The translations under genes and the position numbers were made by a program. A stretch of DNA of 64,000 nt from Actinomycetota bacterium (GTDB taxonomy: Bacteria > Actinomycetota > Rubrobacteria > Rubrobacterales > Rubrobacteraceae): the NCBI GenBank assembly GCA_902810695.1, contig CADDYV010000011.1:1-64000 (forward strand), written 5' to 3'. Under the pieces are notes generated by a model. That model was not told where the DNA came from. It saw only the letters and a program-made list of their open reading frames with translations, and ran no database searches. Shown piece by piece: positions 12,163 to 20,151 of the stretch (the stretch's first letter is position 1; each line of letters begins with the position of its first letter).

Positions 12163-12644
12163 TACGCGCTCACCTCCTCCCTGGCGGTGCGGTGATCCGC
12201 AGCCCACCGGACCGCTCTGATGATGTTCTCGTAGCCGGTGCAGCGGCAGAGGTTGCCGGAGATGGCCGCCCGGATCTCCTCTTCCGTCGGATCTGGGTTC
12301 CGCTCCAGGAGCGCGGTGGCGGTCATGATCATACCCGGCGTGCAGAAGCCGCACTGTAGCCCGTGCTCCTCGTGGAACCCTTCCTGCACCGGCGTCAGCC
12401 CGGTCCCGCTCCAGATCCCCTCGATGGTAGTAACCTCGTGCCCGTCGGCGCGCACGGCGAGTATGGTGCAGGATTTGACCGGCTCGCCATCCAGATGCAC
12501 GGTGCACGCCCCGCAATTGGAGGTGTCGCAACCCCAGTGGGTGCCGGTCAGCCCCAGATAATCCCGGATGAAGTGGACCAGGAGCAGCCTTGGTTCGACG
12601 TCCGCCTCCCGCATCTCGCCGTTGACATTTACCTGGATGTGCAT
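12162..12644 (-). CDS. coxS: Carbon monoxide dehydrogenase small [2Fe-2S] subunit
   Basis: A 160-residue iron-sulfur subunit that passes electrons from the molybdenum site to FAD. The plant-type cluster ligands are in [16 protein letters not shown] with a further Cys in KSC. The C-terminal helical domain cluster is in CGFCTPGM and [12 protein letters not shown] at 12644 overlaps the coxM stop (TGATG); GTG one codon earlier is also possible. Confidence 0.95.
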
Positions 12645-13513
12645 CACACCACCTCCGCCCGTTCGACTGCCTTCTCCAACGCCCTGCCAACCAGAACCCT
12701 CACCAGATCCCGCTTGTAGGGAGCGGTGCCGCGGGCATCTTCGAGGGGATTGCTCTCTTCAGCCGCCCGCTCCCCGGCACGCCCGTACAGCTCCGCGCCA
12801 GGACGTTGCCCTCTGAGCAACTCCTCCGTCTCGCGGGCTCTGAGCGTGGTGCTCCCGACGCCGCACATCCCGATGCGGACGTCCTCTATCTTTCCATCGG
12901 CCAGGTTCAACGCGACGCCTATCGCCGCCGAGGCGTAGTCGCCGGCCCTGCGCTCCACCTTGAAGTAGGCACTCCCCGCGGGCTGCCGCGAACACCGGAG
13001 TTCGGTGATGATATCGACCGGCTCCAGAACTGTCTCGTATGGCCCCGTATACAGATCTTCTACGGCGATGGTCCGCTCGCCGTCGGGGCCGCGCGCCACG
13101 ACTTCCGCCCCGAGGGCCACAAACGCCGCCGGAAGATCCTCCGCCGGGTCTCCGTTCGCCAGAGCGCCGCCCACCGTGCCCATGTTCCGCACCAGCGGGT
13201 CGGCGATCATGGTCTCCGCGTCGGTTAGCAGCGTGTAATGTTCCTTTACAAGCTCCGATTCGAGAACGTCCTTATGTCGGGCAAGTGCCCCTATCCTCAG
13301 CGTCCCGCCGTCGTCCCGGATGTAGCGGAGATCCTTATCCAGCCTGTGGATATCTACGAGCACCTCCGGCGAGGCCAGCCGGAGCTTCATCATCGGGATC
13401 AAACTGTGCCCCCCGGCCAGCAGACGTGTCTCCGATCCGTACCGTTGCAAGAGGCTTATGGCCCCCTCGACCGAGGTCGCCACCTCGTACTCAAACCGCG
13501 CCGGCACCTGCAA
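12644..13513 (-). CDS. coxM: Carbon monoxide dehydrogenase medium (FAD) subunit
   Basis: A 289-residue FAD-binding subunit. The two FAD motifs are [13 protein letters not shown] near residue 33 and [15 protein letters not shown] near residue 112. The start is TTG at 13513, preceded by GGAAAGGAG. It is the first gene of a five-gene operon (coxM, coxS, coxL, xdhC-like, mocA-like). The usual accessory genes coxD (AAA ATPase) and coxE (VWA protein) are not in the window. Confidence 0.95.
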   Translation of the reverse strand: MQVPARFEYEVATSVEGAISLLQRYGSETRLLAGGHSLIPMMKLRLASPEVLVDIHRLDKDLRYIRDDGGTLRIGALARHKDVLESELVKEHYTLLTDAETMIADPLVRNMGTVGGALANGDPAEDLPAAFVALGAEVVARGPDGERTIAVEDLYTGPYETVLEPVDIITELRCSRQPAGSAYFKVERRAGDYASAAIGVALNLADGKIEDVRIGMCGVGSTTLRARETEELLRGQRPGAELYGRAGERAAEESNPLEDARGTAPYKRDLVRVLVGRALEKAVERAEVV

Positions 13514-13580
13514 TGCCGTCTCCTTTCCCGAGGCCTGTACAGGCGATTTTCACCCAGGTCCCCACAACCTGTTTAGAGAA

Positions 13581-13612
13581 AGTATAACAAAACGCACATG
13601 ATCTCATGAGAT
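13581..13612 (-). promoter_or_regulatory. Putative cox promoter with 12-bp operator palindrome
   Basis: On the minus strand a good -10 box TATACT (13586-13581) lies about 70 bases before coxM. Seventeen bases upstream the -35 position holds only TCATGA, which is part of a perfect palindrome ATCTCATGAGAT (13601-13612). A palindrome on a poor -35 box suggests control by a dimeric regulator. The HxlR-type gene directly upstream is a natural candidate. Confidence 0.5.
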
Positions 13613-13643
13613 ACGCTTCTCTATAAGAGAGCGGGACGGCGGC

Positions 13644-14315
13644 CTATGCCCCGGCGGGTGCCACCGGGTCGGGCAGAGGGAAGAGGGTAAGGAAACGCTC
13701 CACCGCCGACCTGTCGCCCCAGATCCTTACTTCTCCCGAACGCAGAGCCTCGTCGAGAGGGCGGCCTTCGAAGACCATCGCGGCCAGCGTGCTGGCGTCG
13801 GCCTCGATCCTGGCGTCGGGTTCTTTGGCGTGTCCGCGGGAGATATCGAAGCGTCCGTTATCCACCACCGCGTGGAAGCTTTCCTCGCCAAGCCCGAGCT
13901 CGTAGCTCGCGCTGAGCCTGCCGGCAGCGCGAGGGGCGAACATCGTCCGGAGCGCGAGGACAAACGCGTCGGTGCTCATCCCGGCGTCGCGGGGCCGGAA
14001 GGGGGAGCGGGCTCCCCACCGTCCGAGTTCGGTGATGACAGGCTCAAGCTCCTGGCCCCACTCCGTTAGCTCGTAAACCCTCGATGCCGCAGGCGGCGGG
14101 AGCTTGCGGCGGCGCACCACCCCCACCCGCTCCAGCTCCCTGAGACGCTGGGAGAGGACGTTGGGGCTCGCATTAGGCATGCCCCTCCGCAGGTCGGTGA
14201 AGCGTTTGGGACCAAGCAAAAGCTCGCGAACAACCAGAAGCGCCCATCGCTCCCCCACCAGGTCGAGAGCGTGGGCCGCGGCGCACCCGTCATCGTATGA
14301 ACGCATGGTAACCAT
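13644..14315 (-). CDS. HxlR-type winged-helix regulator with C-terminal SCP2-like domain
   Basis: A 223-residue transcription factor. Residues about 15-95 form the HxlR winged helix (ALDLVGERWALLVVREL, FTDLRRGMPNASPNVLSQRL). The C-terminal half resembles a sterol-carrier-type ligand pocket (DARIEADASTLAAMVFEG, GDRSAVERFLTLFP). It lies just upstream of coxM on the same strand with a 130-base gap holding a palindrome, so it may control the cox operon. ATG at 14306 is an alternative start. Confidence 0.85.
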   Translation of the reverse strand: MVTMRSYDDGCAAAHALDLVGERWALLVVRELLLGPKRFTDLRRGMPNASPNVLSQRLRELERVGVVRRRKLPPPAASRVYELTEWGQELEPVITELGRWGARSPFRPRDAGMSTDAFVLALRTMFAPRAAGRLSASYELGLGEESFHAVVDNGRFDISRGHAKEPDARIEADASTLAAMVFEGRPLDEALRSGEVRIWGDRSAVERFLTLFPLPDPVAPAGA

Positions 14316-14474
14316 ACCCGAGATTTTAGCACCAGAAGTCCTGACTTAGATTCATTTATTTACTTTGCAAGATTTCCTGGTTGTTTTTTAGGACTACTAA
14401 CGTATGCTCAGGCCAGACCACTTGTAGGCGGGGCGATGCGCTGTACCAGCGGGAATCAGATGAAGGAGATAGTT
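14316..14474. promoter_or_regulatory. AT-rich intergenic region with divergent promoters
   Basis: This gap separates the HxlR-type gene from the rightward PNPOx gene group. On the plus strand TTGTTT followed after 16 bases by TATGCT (-10 at 14403-14408) is a plausible promoter. On the minus strand TTGCAA and TAAGTC are weakly promoter-like. No gene is visible. Confidence 0.35.
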
Positions 14475-14549
14475 GTGAGAAAAGTGGCGACGATGGAGGC
14501 GCCCACTGTCACGCCGTTTCTCGATGAGCCCATGCTAGAAGCCGGGTGA
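14475..14549 (+). CDS. Putative 24-residue small ORF
   Basis: GTG start with a well-spaced GAAGGAGA ribosome site, encoding a 24-residue peptide that begins VRKVATMEAP. There is no recognisable domain. It is the first of two tiny ORFs ahead of the PNPOx gene, and could be a leader peptide or a chance ORF with a good ribosome site. Confidence 0.3.
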   Translation: MRKVATMEAPTVTPFLDEPMLEAG

Positions 14550-14583
14550 GCGGTACGCGATCAGAACCGGAGGAGATATCCTC

Positions 14584-14721
14584 ATGGCAGAAAGACAAAG
14601 GAAACTTCCCGAAATAAGGACCGGGAAGATTCCGGGGGGTATCCACAAACCCCACCGCATGAATGGTGGCGCCTCCATGACGAATACGACGCTTAAGGAG
14701 TACGCATGCCCGGACCGATGA
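14584..14721 (+). CDS. Putative 45-residue small ORF overlapping the PNPOx gene
   Basis: ATG start preceded by GGAGGAGATATCCTC, a strong ribosome site, encoding 45 mostly polar residues (begins MAERQRKLPEIRTGK). The last 16 bases overlap the start of the PNPOx gene, so translation could be coupled. No family is recognised, and there is no signal peptide or membrane segment. Confidence 0.35.
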   Translation: MAERQRKLPEIRTGKIPGGIHKPHRMNGGASMTNTTLKEYACPDR

Positions 14722-15149
14722 CCGAGAAAGAACGACAGGAGTTCCTTGCCGAACCGCATATCGGAGTGCTCAGCGTCGCAAACGATACCGGCAGGCCACC
14801 GCTTACTGTGCCGATCTGGTACGGTTACCAACCAGGCAGCAACATCACCTTTTTCACCGGTACGCAGGGTCGCAGGGCCCGGAAGACCAGGCTCATCCAA
14901 AAAGCGGAAGTGCTGAGCCTGACGGTTCAGCGTGAGGAATTTCCGTACAAGTACGTCACCGTCGAGTGCACCGTCGTCCGAACCGACCAACCGCCCTCTG
15001 CAGAACAGATGCTTGCTGTTGTCCGCCGATACCTGCCCGAAGAGCAAGCTCAAGGGTTCGTCCGGGCGGAGTTGGAAAATCCCTCAAGCGAGCTTGTGCT
15101 GTTCACGGTTCGGCCGGATCGCTGGCTGAGTGCCGACTTCTCGGGTTGA
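14706..15149 (+). CDS. Pyridoxamine 5'-phosphate oxidase-fold flavin/F420 protein
   Basis: A 147-residue split-barrel protein of the PNPOx-like group. The N-terminal strand pattern IGVLSVANDTGRPPLTVPIW and the segment TFFTGTQGRRARKTRLI are characteristic of small FMN- or F420-binding oxidoreductases in actinobacteria. The ATG follows TAAGGAGTACGC. Substrate unknown. It converges on the SHOCT genes. Confidence 0.82.
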   Translation: MPGPMTEKERQEFLAEPHIGVLSVANDTGRPPLTVPIWYGYQPGSNITFFTGTQGRRARKTRLIQKAEVLSLTVQREEFPYKYVTVECTVVRTDQPPSAEQMLAVVRRYLPEEQAQGFVRAELENPSSELVLFTVRPDRWLSADFSG

Positions 15150-15183
15150 CCCACGACCCGGCCGAAATCTTACCCCAGAGCAC

Positions 15184-15498
15184 TCAGAGGTTTCTGGGTT
15201 TTCTATCCGCTTCCCTGCGCAGTATTTTCAGGGATCTCTCGTACTCTTCGGCGTCCATCTCACCGCGAGCGAAACGCTCCCTCAGGATCTCCTCCGCCCG
15301 GTCCCTGGGCGCCGCCCGATAGTCGTCCGCGCGCCTTTTGGGAAACAGGCGCACCACGGCCCACGCTATCAGGGCCACGAACGTGCCCCAGAACAGCAAG
15401 GGTACGAGCAGCATCCACGGGTGAAAGGCGCCTCCAGCCCAGGGATGGCCGCCCCAGTTTTGCCCGTGCCAGTTTGCGAGGGCGATCATGGTGTGCAT
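15184..15498 (-). CDS. SHOCT-domain membrane protein (paralogue B)
   Basis: A 104-residue protein: a short His/Trp/Gly-rich N-terminus, one membrane helix (MLLVPLLFWGTFVALIAWAV) and a C-terminal SHOCT domain (AEEILRERFARGEMDAEEY). SHOCT domains are short helical modules seen at the ends of many membrane or oligomeric proteins; the function here is unknown. It lies 34 bases after its paralogue and is probably co-transcribed. Confidence 0.85.
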   Translation of the reverse strand: MHTMIALANWHGQNWGGHPWAGGAFHPWMLLVPLLFWGTFVALIAWAVVRLFPKRRADDYRAAPRDRAEEILRERFARGEMDAEEYERSLKILRREADRKPRNL

Positions 15499-15532
15499 CG
15501 TGCTCTACCCTTTACACAAAATCCGCTCATCG

Positions 15533-15898
15533 CTAGGAGTCTTCCTCGCGTTCGCGCTTGAGCCTATCTTCGGCCTCGCGCACGTAGTCTTCGTATCTGC
15601 TCTGCGAAGAGTTCCCATGCAGGGTCTCGACGGCCCGCTGGTATTCTTCGGCGTCCATCTCGCCACGCGCGAAACGTTCCCTCAAGATTTCCTCGGCCTG
15701 ATCTCCCCTCCTTCGGCTACCACCCGGCTGCCAGGTGGAGAACTTCCGCGTCACCGCCCACACTATGAGGCCGAGAAACGCTATCCAGAACAGCGTGGGG
15801 AAGAACATCCACGGACCCCAGAAACCAACGCCCCAGCCATGACCCCAGAATCCTCCCGCGTGAATCATGCCGATAGTAGTGCTCATCGTTGTCGTCAT
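15533..15898 (-). CDS. SHOCT-domain membrane protein (paralogue A)
   Basis: A 121-residue paralogue of the next gene. It has a Gly/Trp/His-rich N-terminus, a membrane segment (MFFPTLFWIAFLGLIVWAV) and the SHOCT core AEEILRERFARGEMDAEEY. The core is identical to that of the neighbour, so the pair arose by recent tandem duplication. An 11-bp direct-repeat array lies 67-110 bases upstream, within the 3' end of the histidine kinase gene, suggesting control by an OmpR-type regulator. Confidence 0.85.
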   Translation of the reverse strand: MTTTMSTTIGMIHAGGFWGHGWGVGFWGPWMFFPTLFWIAFLGLIVWAVTRKFSTWQPGGSRRRGDQAEEILRERFARGEMDAEEYQRAVETLHGNSSQSRYEDYVREAEDRLKREREEDS

Positions 15899-15964
15899 CT
15901 CCTTTCTGTTACGTAGATTTCGTCCGTGAAGCTAACTTACAGGGCAGATCTCAAGGCGATATGC

Positions 15965-16008
15965 AGGTAAGATGAAATTTGGATGACGAAGATCAAAGTT
16001 ACATCAAG
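15965..16008 (-). promoter_or_regulatory. 11-bp direct-repeat array upstream of the SHOCT genes
   Basis: Read on the minus strand, four abutting 11-base units begin CTTGATG, TTTGATC, TCATCCA and TCATCTT. The same layout and nearly the same first two units occur before the cupin gene and narG. Eleven-base direct repeats are typical of OmpR/PhoB-family binding sites. The array partly overlaps the last codons of the kinase gene. Confidence 0.6.
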
Positions 16009-17108
16009 ATCCCGCCTTGAGAGAGCGGCAGAGTGAACGAGAAGGCCGCTCCCTCGCCTGGACCCCTGCTCTCCGCCCGCATTCTTCCGCCCATCGCCTC
16101 TACCAGGGCTTTGGAGATGGTAAGCCCCACCCCGGAACCGCCTTCCTGGTGTGAGGGGGACTTCCCTACCCTGTAGAACCGCTCGAAGAGGTGTGGCAGG
16201 TGCTCGGGCGGTACGCCTTCTCCGGTGTCGGATACCTCGAAGGTCGCCTCTTCGCCTCCGGCCTCGATGTTTACCGTTACCCGCCCTCCACCCGGGGTGT
16301 GTCTGAGGGCGTTGGAGAGCAGGTTGGTCAACACCTGCACGACCCGGTCGGGGTCCGCCATAACCGGCGGCAGCTTTCTGCGCGCCGCGATCCCAAGCTC
16401 CACGCCCTTCTCCTCGAAGAGGGGCTCCATCCCCTCCGTTGCGAGCTCGACCATCTTCAGGGGAGAGACGGAGACGATGTTCAGGGCGAGCTGGCCCGCC
16501 TCGGCGCGGGAGAGATGCTTCAGGTCATCCACCAGCCGCGCCATGCGTTCGGTCTCCGTGTAGAGGAGCGAGAAGGTTTCCTCGGAAGGTTCGATCGCAC
16601 CACCAGCGAGACTCTCCAGGTAGCCTTGCAGCGTGGATAGTGGAGTTCTCAATTCGTGGGAAACCTCGGATATCACCGCCACCCTTCTTCTCTCTGCTTC
16701 TCCGAGGGCCCTGGCCATCGCGTTGAAGCTCTCCGAGAGCTCCCCGATCACATCGGCATCCTCTATCGGCACACGCTCGCCGTAGCGCCCCGAGGCGATG
16801 CGCCGGGTCGCGGAGAGCACGTAACGCAAGGGCTGCACGATCCTTCGGGATATCAAGAGGCTCGCCACGGCGGCGGCGAGTGTGGCCGCAAGTCCCGCCG
16901 CGAGCAGCGAGTAGAGTAGCGTCTGCCCGAAGGCGTCTATTATCGAGGACATCGCTGCTTCCATCCCGCCTGCAAGCCTTCCGAAAACAAGTGGCGCCGC
17001 GATGATGACGGCGGTGAGCATCGTGAGTGCGCCGACCAGGGCAACCAGGAAATGGGAGACGAAGAGCCTGGCACCGAGGCCGCGGGGCTGGCGCCGGAAC
17101 CATTTCAT
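15999..17108 (-). CDS. Sensor histidine kinase (HisKA/HATPase, HAMP)
   Basis: A 369-residue membrane kinase with two transmembrane helices (about residues 13-37 and 60-85), a HAMP linker (RRIVQPLRYVLSATRR), the phosphoacceptor H-box EVSHELRTPLS, the N-box QVLTNLLSNALRHTPGG and G-boxes DTGEGVPPEH and GGSGVGLTIS. The stretch between the helices is short, so the sensed signal may be in the membrane. The ATG overlaps the response-regulator TGA by four bases. Confidence 0.93.
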   Translation of the reverse strand: MKWFRRQPRGLGARLFVSHFLVALVGALTMLTAVIIAAPLVFGRLAGGMEAAMSSIIDAFGQTLLYSLLAAGLAATLAAAVASLLISRRIVQPLRYVLSATRRIASGRYGERVPIEDADVIGELSESFNAMARALGEAERRRVAVISEVSHELRTPLSTLQGYLESLAGGAIEPSEETFSLLYTETERMARLVDDLKHLSRAEAGQLALNIVSVSPLKMVELATEGMEPLFEEKGVELGIAARRKLPPVMADPDRVVQVLTNLLSNALRHTPGGGRVTVNIEAGGEEATFEVSDTGEGVPPEHLPHLFERFYRVGKSPSHQEGGSGVGLTISKALVEAMGGRMRAESRGPGEGAAFSFTLPLSQGGILM

Positions 17109-17803
17109 TGCTTGCGGAACCTGTAGCCCGCCCCACGCACGGTCTGGACGTAGCAGGGGTTGGATGGGTCGGCTTCGATCTTCTTGCGCAGTTTGGCGAT
17201 GTGGGCGTCTACCAGATGGTCGCTGCCGAAGTAATCCTCGCCCCAGACCCGCTCGAGAAGCCGCCTTCGTCCGAAGACGACTCCGGGCCGCGAGGCCAGG
17301 GTGGCGAGCAGGTCGAACTCCAGCGCGGTGAGATACACCTCTTCTTCGCCTATCTTCACTTCGCGCCGGTCGAGGTTCATGGCAAGATCCTCGAACCACA
17401 GTACCTGCTCTCTATCCTCTGTGTCGTTCGGCGATCCAGCCCTCGGTCTGCGGAGCATCGCCCGGATCCGGGCCATCAGCTCTCCTGGAGAGAAGGGCTT
17501 GGCGAGGTAGTCGTCGGCGCCGGTGGAAAGGCCAACTATCCTGTCTATCTCCTCTGTGCGGGCAGTGAGCATGATGACATAGGCGTCGGAGAAGCCTCTG
17601 AGCTCCCTCAAGACCCCCAGCCCGTCGAGCCCCGGGAGCATCCAGTCCAGCACCAGCACATCCGGGTTTACGCGGCGGGCCACTTCGAGCGCCTCCAGTC
17701 CGTCGAGGGCCTCATGTACCTCGAAGCCCTCTCGCTGGAGATGCACCCGCAGTAGGGCCACCAGGTTCTTCTCGTCTTCGACTATGAGGGTGCGGACCGT
17801 CAT
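17105..17803 (-). CDS. OmpR/PhoB-family response regulator
   Basis: A 232-residue two-domain regulator. The receiver domain has acidic pocket VEDE, phosphoacceptor Asp53 in LVLDWMLPG, and Lys in YLAKPFSPGE. The C-terminal winged helix contains LTALEFDLLATLASRPG and VDAHIAKLRKKIEADP. It pairs with the kinase that follows it. Regulators of this family bind direct repeats of about 11 bases, and such repeats occur upstream of the SHOCT and cupin genes on either side and upstream of narG 45 kb away. Confidence 0.95.
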   Translation of the reverse strand: MTVRTLIVEDEKNLVALLRVHLQREGFEVHEALDGLEALEVARRVNPDVLVLDWMLPGLDGLGVLRELRGFSDAYVIMLTARTEEIDRIVGLSTGADDYLAKPFSPGELMARIRAMLRRPRAGSPNDTEDREQVLWFEDLAMNLDRREVKIGEEEVYLTALEFDLLATLASRPGVVFGRRRLLERVWGEDYFGSDHLVDAHIAKLRKKIEADPSNPCYVQTVRGAGYRFRKQ

Positions 17804-18087
17804 GGTGCTACCCCCGGCAGCGCGTGAAGCTCGTGCCGGTAGCAGAACCGGCCGCTCTCCCCGACTCTGCGGCGTCTGGTGATCTGGTAGAGACCTATCG
17901 CGGGACCCCTTTTCCTTGAGTTTTCGCGTCATATGCCGATACCACCGGCATTGCTGTTGTACCGGGTCAGCAGGTAGAGAGACCTCTACCAAAGGGTGGA
18001 TTATGGGGTGGAGATCCATGGTTCGGGATAACCACGATTTATACGTTTACTTACCCCGTCAGCGACGCGGTGGGGAACGCACAGGGT
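17804..18087. promoter_or_regulatory. Intergenic region between response regulator and cupin gene
   Basis: A 280-base stretch with no gene. It contains a palindrome with 7-base arms GGTAGAG/CTCTACC (17973-17990) and a second copy of the half site GGTAGAG at 17886. These could be operators for the leftward two-component operon. No clear promoter boxes were found. Confidence 0.35.
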
Positions 18088-18152
18088 TTTGATCGAACTT
18101 TGATCCTGTCTCATACAACTTTCACCCTGGTTTGACTCCGGTTTGAGGTTAG
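18088..18152 (+). promoter_or_regulatory. 11-bp direct-repeat array upstream of the cupin gene
   Basis: TTTGATC occurs at 18088 and again 11 bases later at 18099. CTCATAC (18110) and TTCACCC (18121) follow in phase, then TTTGACT (18131) and TTTGAGG (18142), again 11 apart. The array ends about 70 bases before the ATG, as at narG and the SHOCT genes. This looks like an activator site for an OmpR-type regulator, and the regulator gene itself is divergently adjacent. Confidence 0.6.
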
Positions 18153-18220
18153 CGCCCTAGGCTGTTCTGCGTGGACAAGGTCCATACCCCGAAGAAACTC
18201 AAGAAGAAAGGAGCAGGAAG

Positions 18221-18796
18221 ATGATTCGCGCAGGTGACGTTCTGGAGAACCCCATAACCGGAGAGCGGCTTCTCTTCCGCAAAACGGCAAGCGACACGGA
18301 TGGCGAGGCCCTTGTCTTCGAGACGTTCGTCGAGCCGGATGGGTTCGTGGCGGCGACTCACGTCCACCCTTACCAGGAGGAACGATTCGAGATTCTGAAG
18401 GGGGCGGTGGGCTTCCGCATTGGGCGCGAGGAGCTTGTCGCCGGTCCCGGCCAGAGGATGACCGTTCCGGCGGGGACTGCCCACCGTTTCTGGAACGCGG
18501 GGGAAGAAGAAGTGCACTTTTTGTGCGAGGTGCGGCCCGCTCTGCGGTTCGAGCAACTCATCGAGACGATGGTCACGCTCGCCTCAGAGGGCAAGACGAA
18601 CGAGAGAGGCATGCCCAACCTCCTGCGTCTGGCCGTCATCGCGAATGCCACTTTCGACACGGTGCGCCTTCCTTTCCCACCAGCCTGGGTGCAGCGGATG
18701 GGGCTCGCTCTGGGCGCGCCGCTCGGCCGGCTGCTTGGCTACAAGGAGAGCTACGCCGCCCAAGATGAGCCCGAACAGGTGGATAGGGCCGCGTAA
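18221..18796 (+). CDS. Cupin-domain protein
   Basis: A 191-residue protein whose first half is a cupin barrel. The metal-site motif is visible as THVHPYQEERFEILKG and the second motif as PAGTAHRFWNAG. The second half is helical (RFEQLIETMVTLASEGK) and unassigned. A strong ribosome site AGAAAGGAGC precedes the ATG. Substrate unknown. It is divergent from the OmpR-type two-component operon, with the direct-repeat array in between. Confidence 0.85.
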   Translation: MIRAGDVLENPITGERLLFRKTASDTDGEALVFETFVEPDGFVAATHVHPYQEERFEILKGAVGFRIGREELVAGPGQRMTVPAGTAHRFWNAGEEEVHFLCEVRPALRFEQLIETMVTLASEGKTNERGMPNLLRLAVIANATFDTVRLPFPPAWVQRMGLALGAPLGRLLGYKESYAAQDEPEQVDRAA

Positions 18797-18887
18797 AAGG
18801 GTGCGCCGATGCCAATGAATCGTCATTTCTCTACCCGACACCCCGTTACAGCGAACGCCAGAAGAAAAGAGGAAGGAGTGGTCTGAA

Positions 18888-18998
18888 TTGACTGGTGGGC
18901 GCGTTTCGAGGAAAGAGTTCCTGCAGGAGTTCGAGGTCTGGATGAGAAATGGGATGCCCGTCTACTCGAAACAGGAGATGGGAACGCCAGGCGCGTGA
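18888..18998 (+). CDS. Putative 36-residue small ORF
   Basis: TTG start after GGAAGGAGTGG, encoding 36 residues (begins LTGGRVSRKEFLQEF). A stretch of alternating charges could form one helix. No family is recognised. It sits between the cupin and membrane-protein genes and may be translated with them. Confidence 0.3.
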   Translation: MTGGRVSRKEFLQEFEVWMRNGMPVYSKQEMGTPGA

Positions 18999-19033
18999 AG
19001 ATGCACAGGAGCTACGAAAAAAAAGGAGTGATC

Positions 19034-19777
19034 ATGCCAGAAGAACAAGTACAGCTAACCGATGAACAACGAGTATTGCTGCGTGTAGGAGCGGTGTGCG
19101 CGGTACTTGGATCCATCGTCTCCGTGGCCGCAGGCACTGGATTCGGCAACCTTACGAACAGCGCCGGTGCGGAGAGCGTTCTGCGCCACATCGCCGCGCG
19201 CCCGGAGTGGTACTGGCCTCTCGTCCATCTGGGCTTTATCGCGGGTGCTCTACTATGGGTGGGCGCGTTCATCGCGCTCCACGGTTCGCTCCGCGATGGA
19301 GCCAGCCGGGCTTTAGGCAGACTCGGAGCAGTGGGTGTGATCTTGGGGGCAACGGTCCACATCATTGACTCCTCTATAGATGGATTCGGCCTTACGGCGC
19401 TGTCCAGCGCCTGGGCGGCTGCTCCCGCCTCACAGCAGACTGACGTGCTGCACACCACAGTTGCGCTGCTCTTGATCCTGCACGGCACGTGGGCGGGCGT
19501 GATCAGCTTCTTCCACGGCGTGCCGTTCGTTCTCCTGGGGCTGGCTCTGATCTTCAGCCGGACCTATCCCGTATGGCTCGGCTGGGTAGGTGTCATTGGC
19601 GGCCTGGGCTCACTGGTGGCCGGGATAACCATGTTCTTTGGCGTTGGCTTCTTCGAAAGCGGGCTATTCGTGGTCTTCGCCATCGTCGTGAGCGTGTTCA
19701 TGCTGGTCATGGGAGCCCTGATGTGGCGGCACGCGGGCTCTGAGCAAGGCATGCTCTCCGCAGGCACCGGAGCATAA
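19034..19777 (+). CDS. Polytopic membrane protein of unknown function
   Basis: A 247-residue integral membrane protein with about seven hydrophobic helices, including VGAVCAVLGSIVSVAAG and WLGWVGVIGGLGSLVAG. No catalytic motif is obvious; conserved-looking His residues lie in the membrane segments (VHIIDSS, ILHGTWAG). I chose ATG 19034 because AAAAAGGAGTGATC precedes it; an in-frame GTG at 18995 would add 13 residues that look non-coding. It is probably in one transcript with the cupin gene. Confidence 0.75.
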   Translation: MPEEQVQLTDEQRVLLRVGAVCAVLGSIVSVAAGTGFGNLTNSAGAESVLRHIAARPEWYWPLVHLGFIAGALLWVGAFIALHGSLRDGASRALGRLGAVGVILGATVHIIDSSIDGFGLTALSSAWAAAPASQQTDVLHTTVALLLILHGTWAGVISFFHGVPFVLLGLALIFSRTYPVWLGWVGVIGGLGSLVAGITMFFGVGFFESGLFVVFAIVVSVFMLVMGALMWRHAGSEQGMLSAGTGA

Positions 19778-19898
19778 TGCGCGAAGCGTATCCAGGCCAC
19801 AGCTTGCCCCGAACACCTTTCTGTCCGGTCGAGCGAATCGCAAAATTACGCCAGGTATACGTTTTGAGTAGTATGCTCTTAAAAGACAGGTTCCTATG
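19778..19898. other. Intergenic region with no visible gene
   Basis: The stretch runs from the membrane-protein stop to the promoter of the second sugar operon. It becomes AT-rich towards the right. No terminator hairpin with a T-run was found. Confidence 0.4.
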
Positions 19899-19927
19899 TT
19901 GACAATCAAATAAACAGTTGATAACTT
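19899..19927 (+). promoter_or_regulatory. Sigma-70-type promoter for the second sugar operon
   Basis: A perfect -35 box TTGACA (19899-19904), a 17-base spacer and a -10 box TAACTT (19922-19927) lie in an AT-rich island. This implies a leader of about 215 bases before the binding-protein ATG. No clear LacI-type operator was found, and no repressor gene lies nearby. Confidence 0.6.
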
Positions 19928-20151
19928 TAAACAAAATCAAAAAAATCTGATCAAGCTTGAAGATCATGGGGAAAGGAAATTTCTGGGCGGATAGTTCTTG
20001 AGAGGCTGTGCGGTTGCGGCATAGGTGCGGTCGGCGCTTTACACTGACTATATGTGGAACTGTGTGGGGTAATGCAGGTTGGGTTCTGGCGCCGAGAGCG
20101 AGAGGAGAGGGCTCCGCGTAACGAGGCGAGGCTCTATGACAGGAGGAGTAT

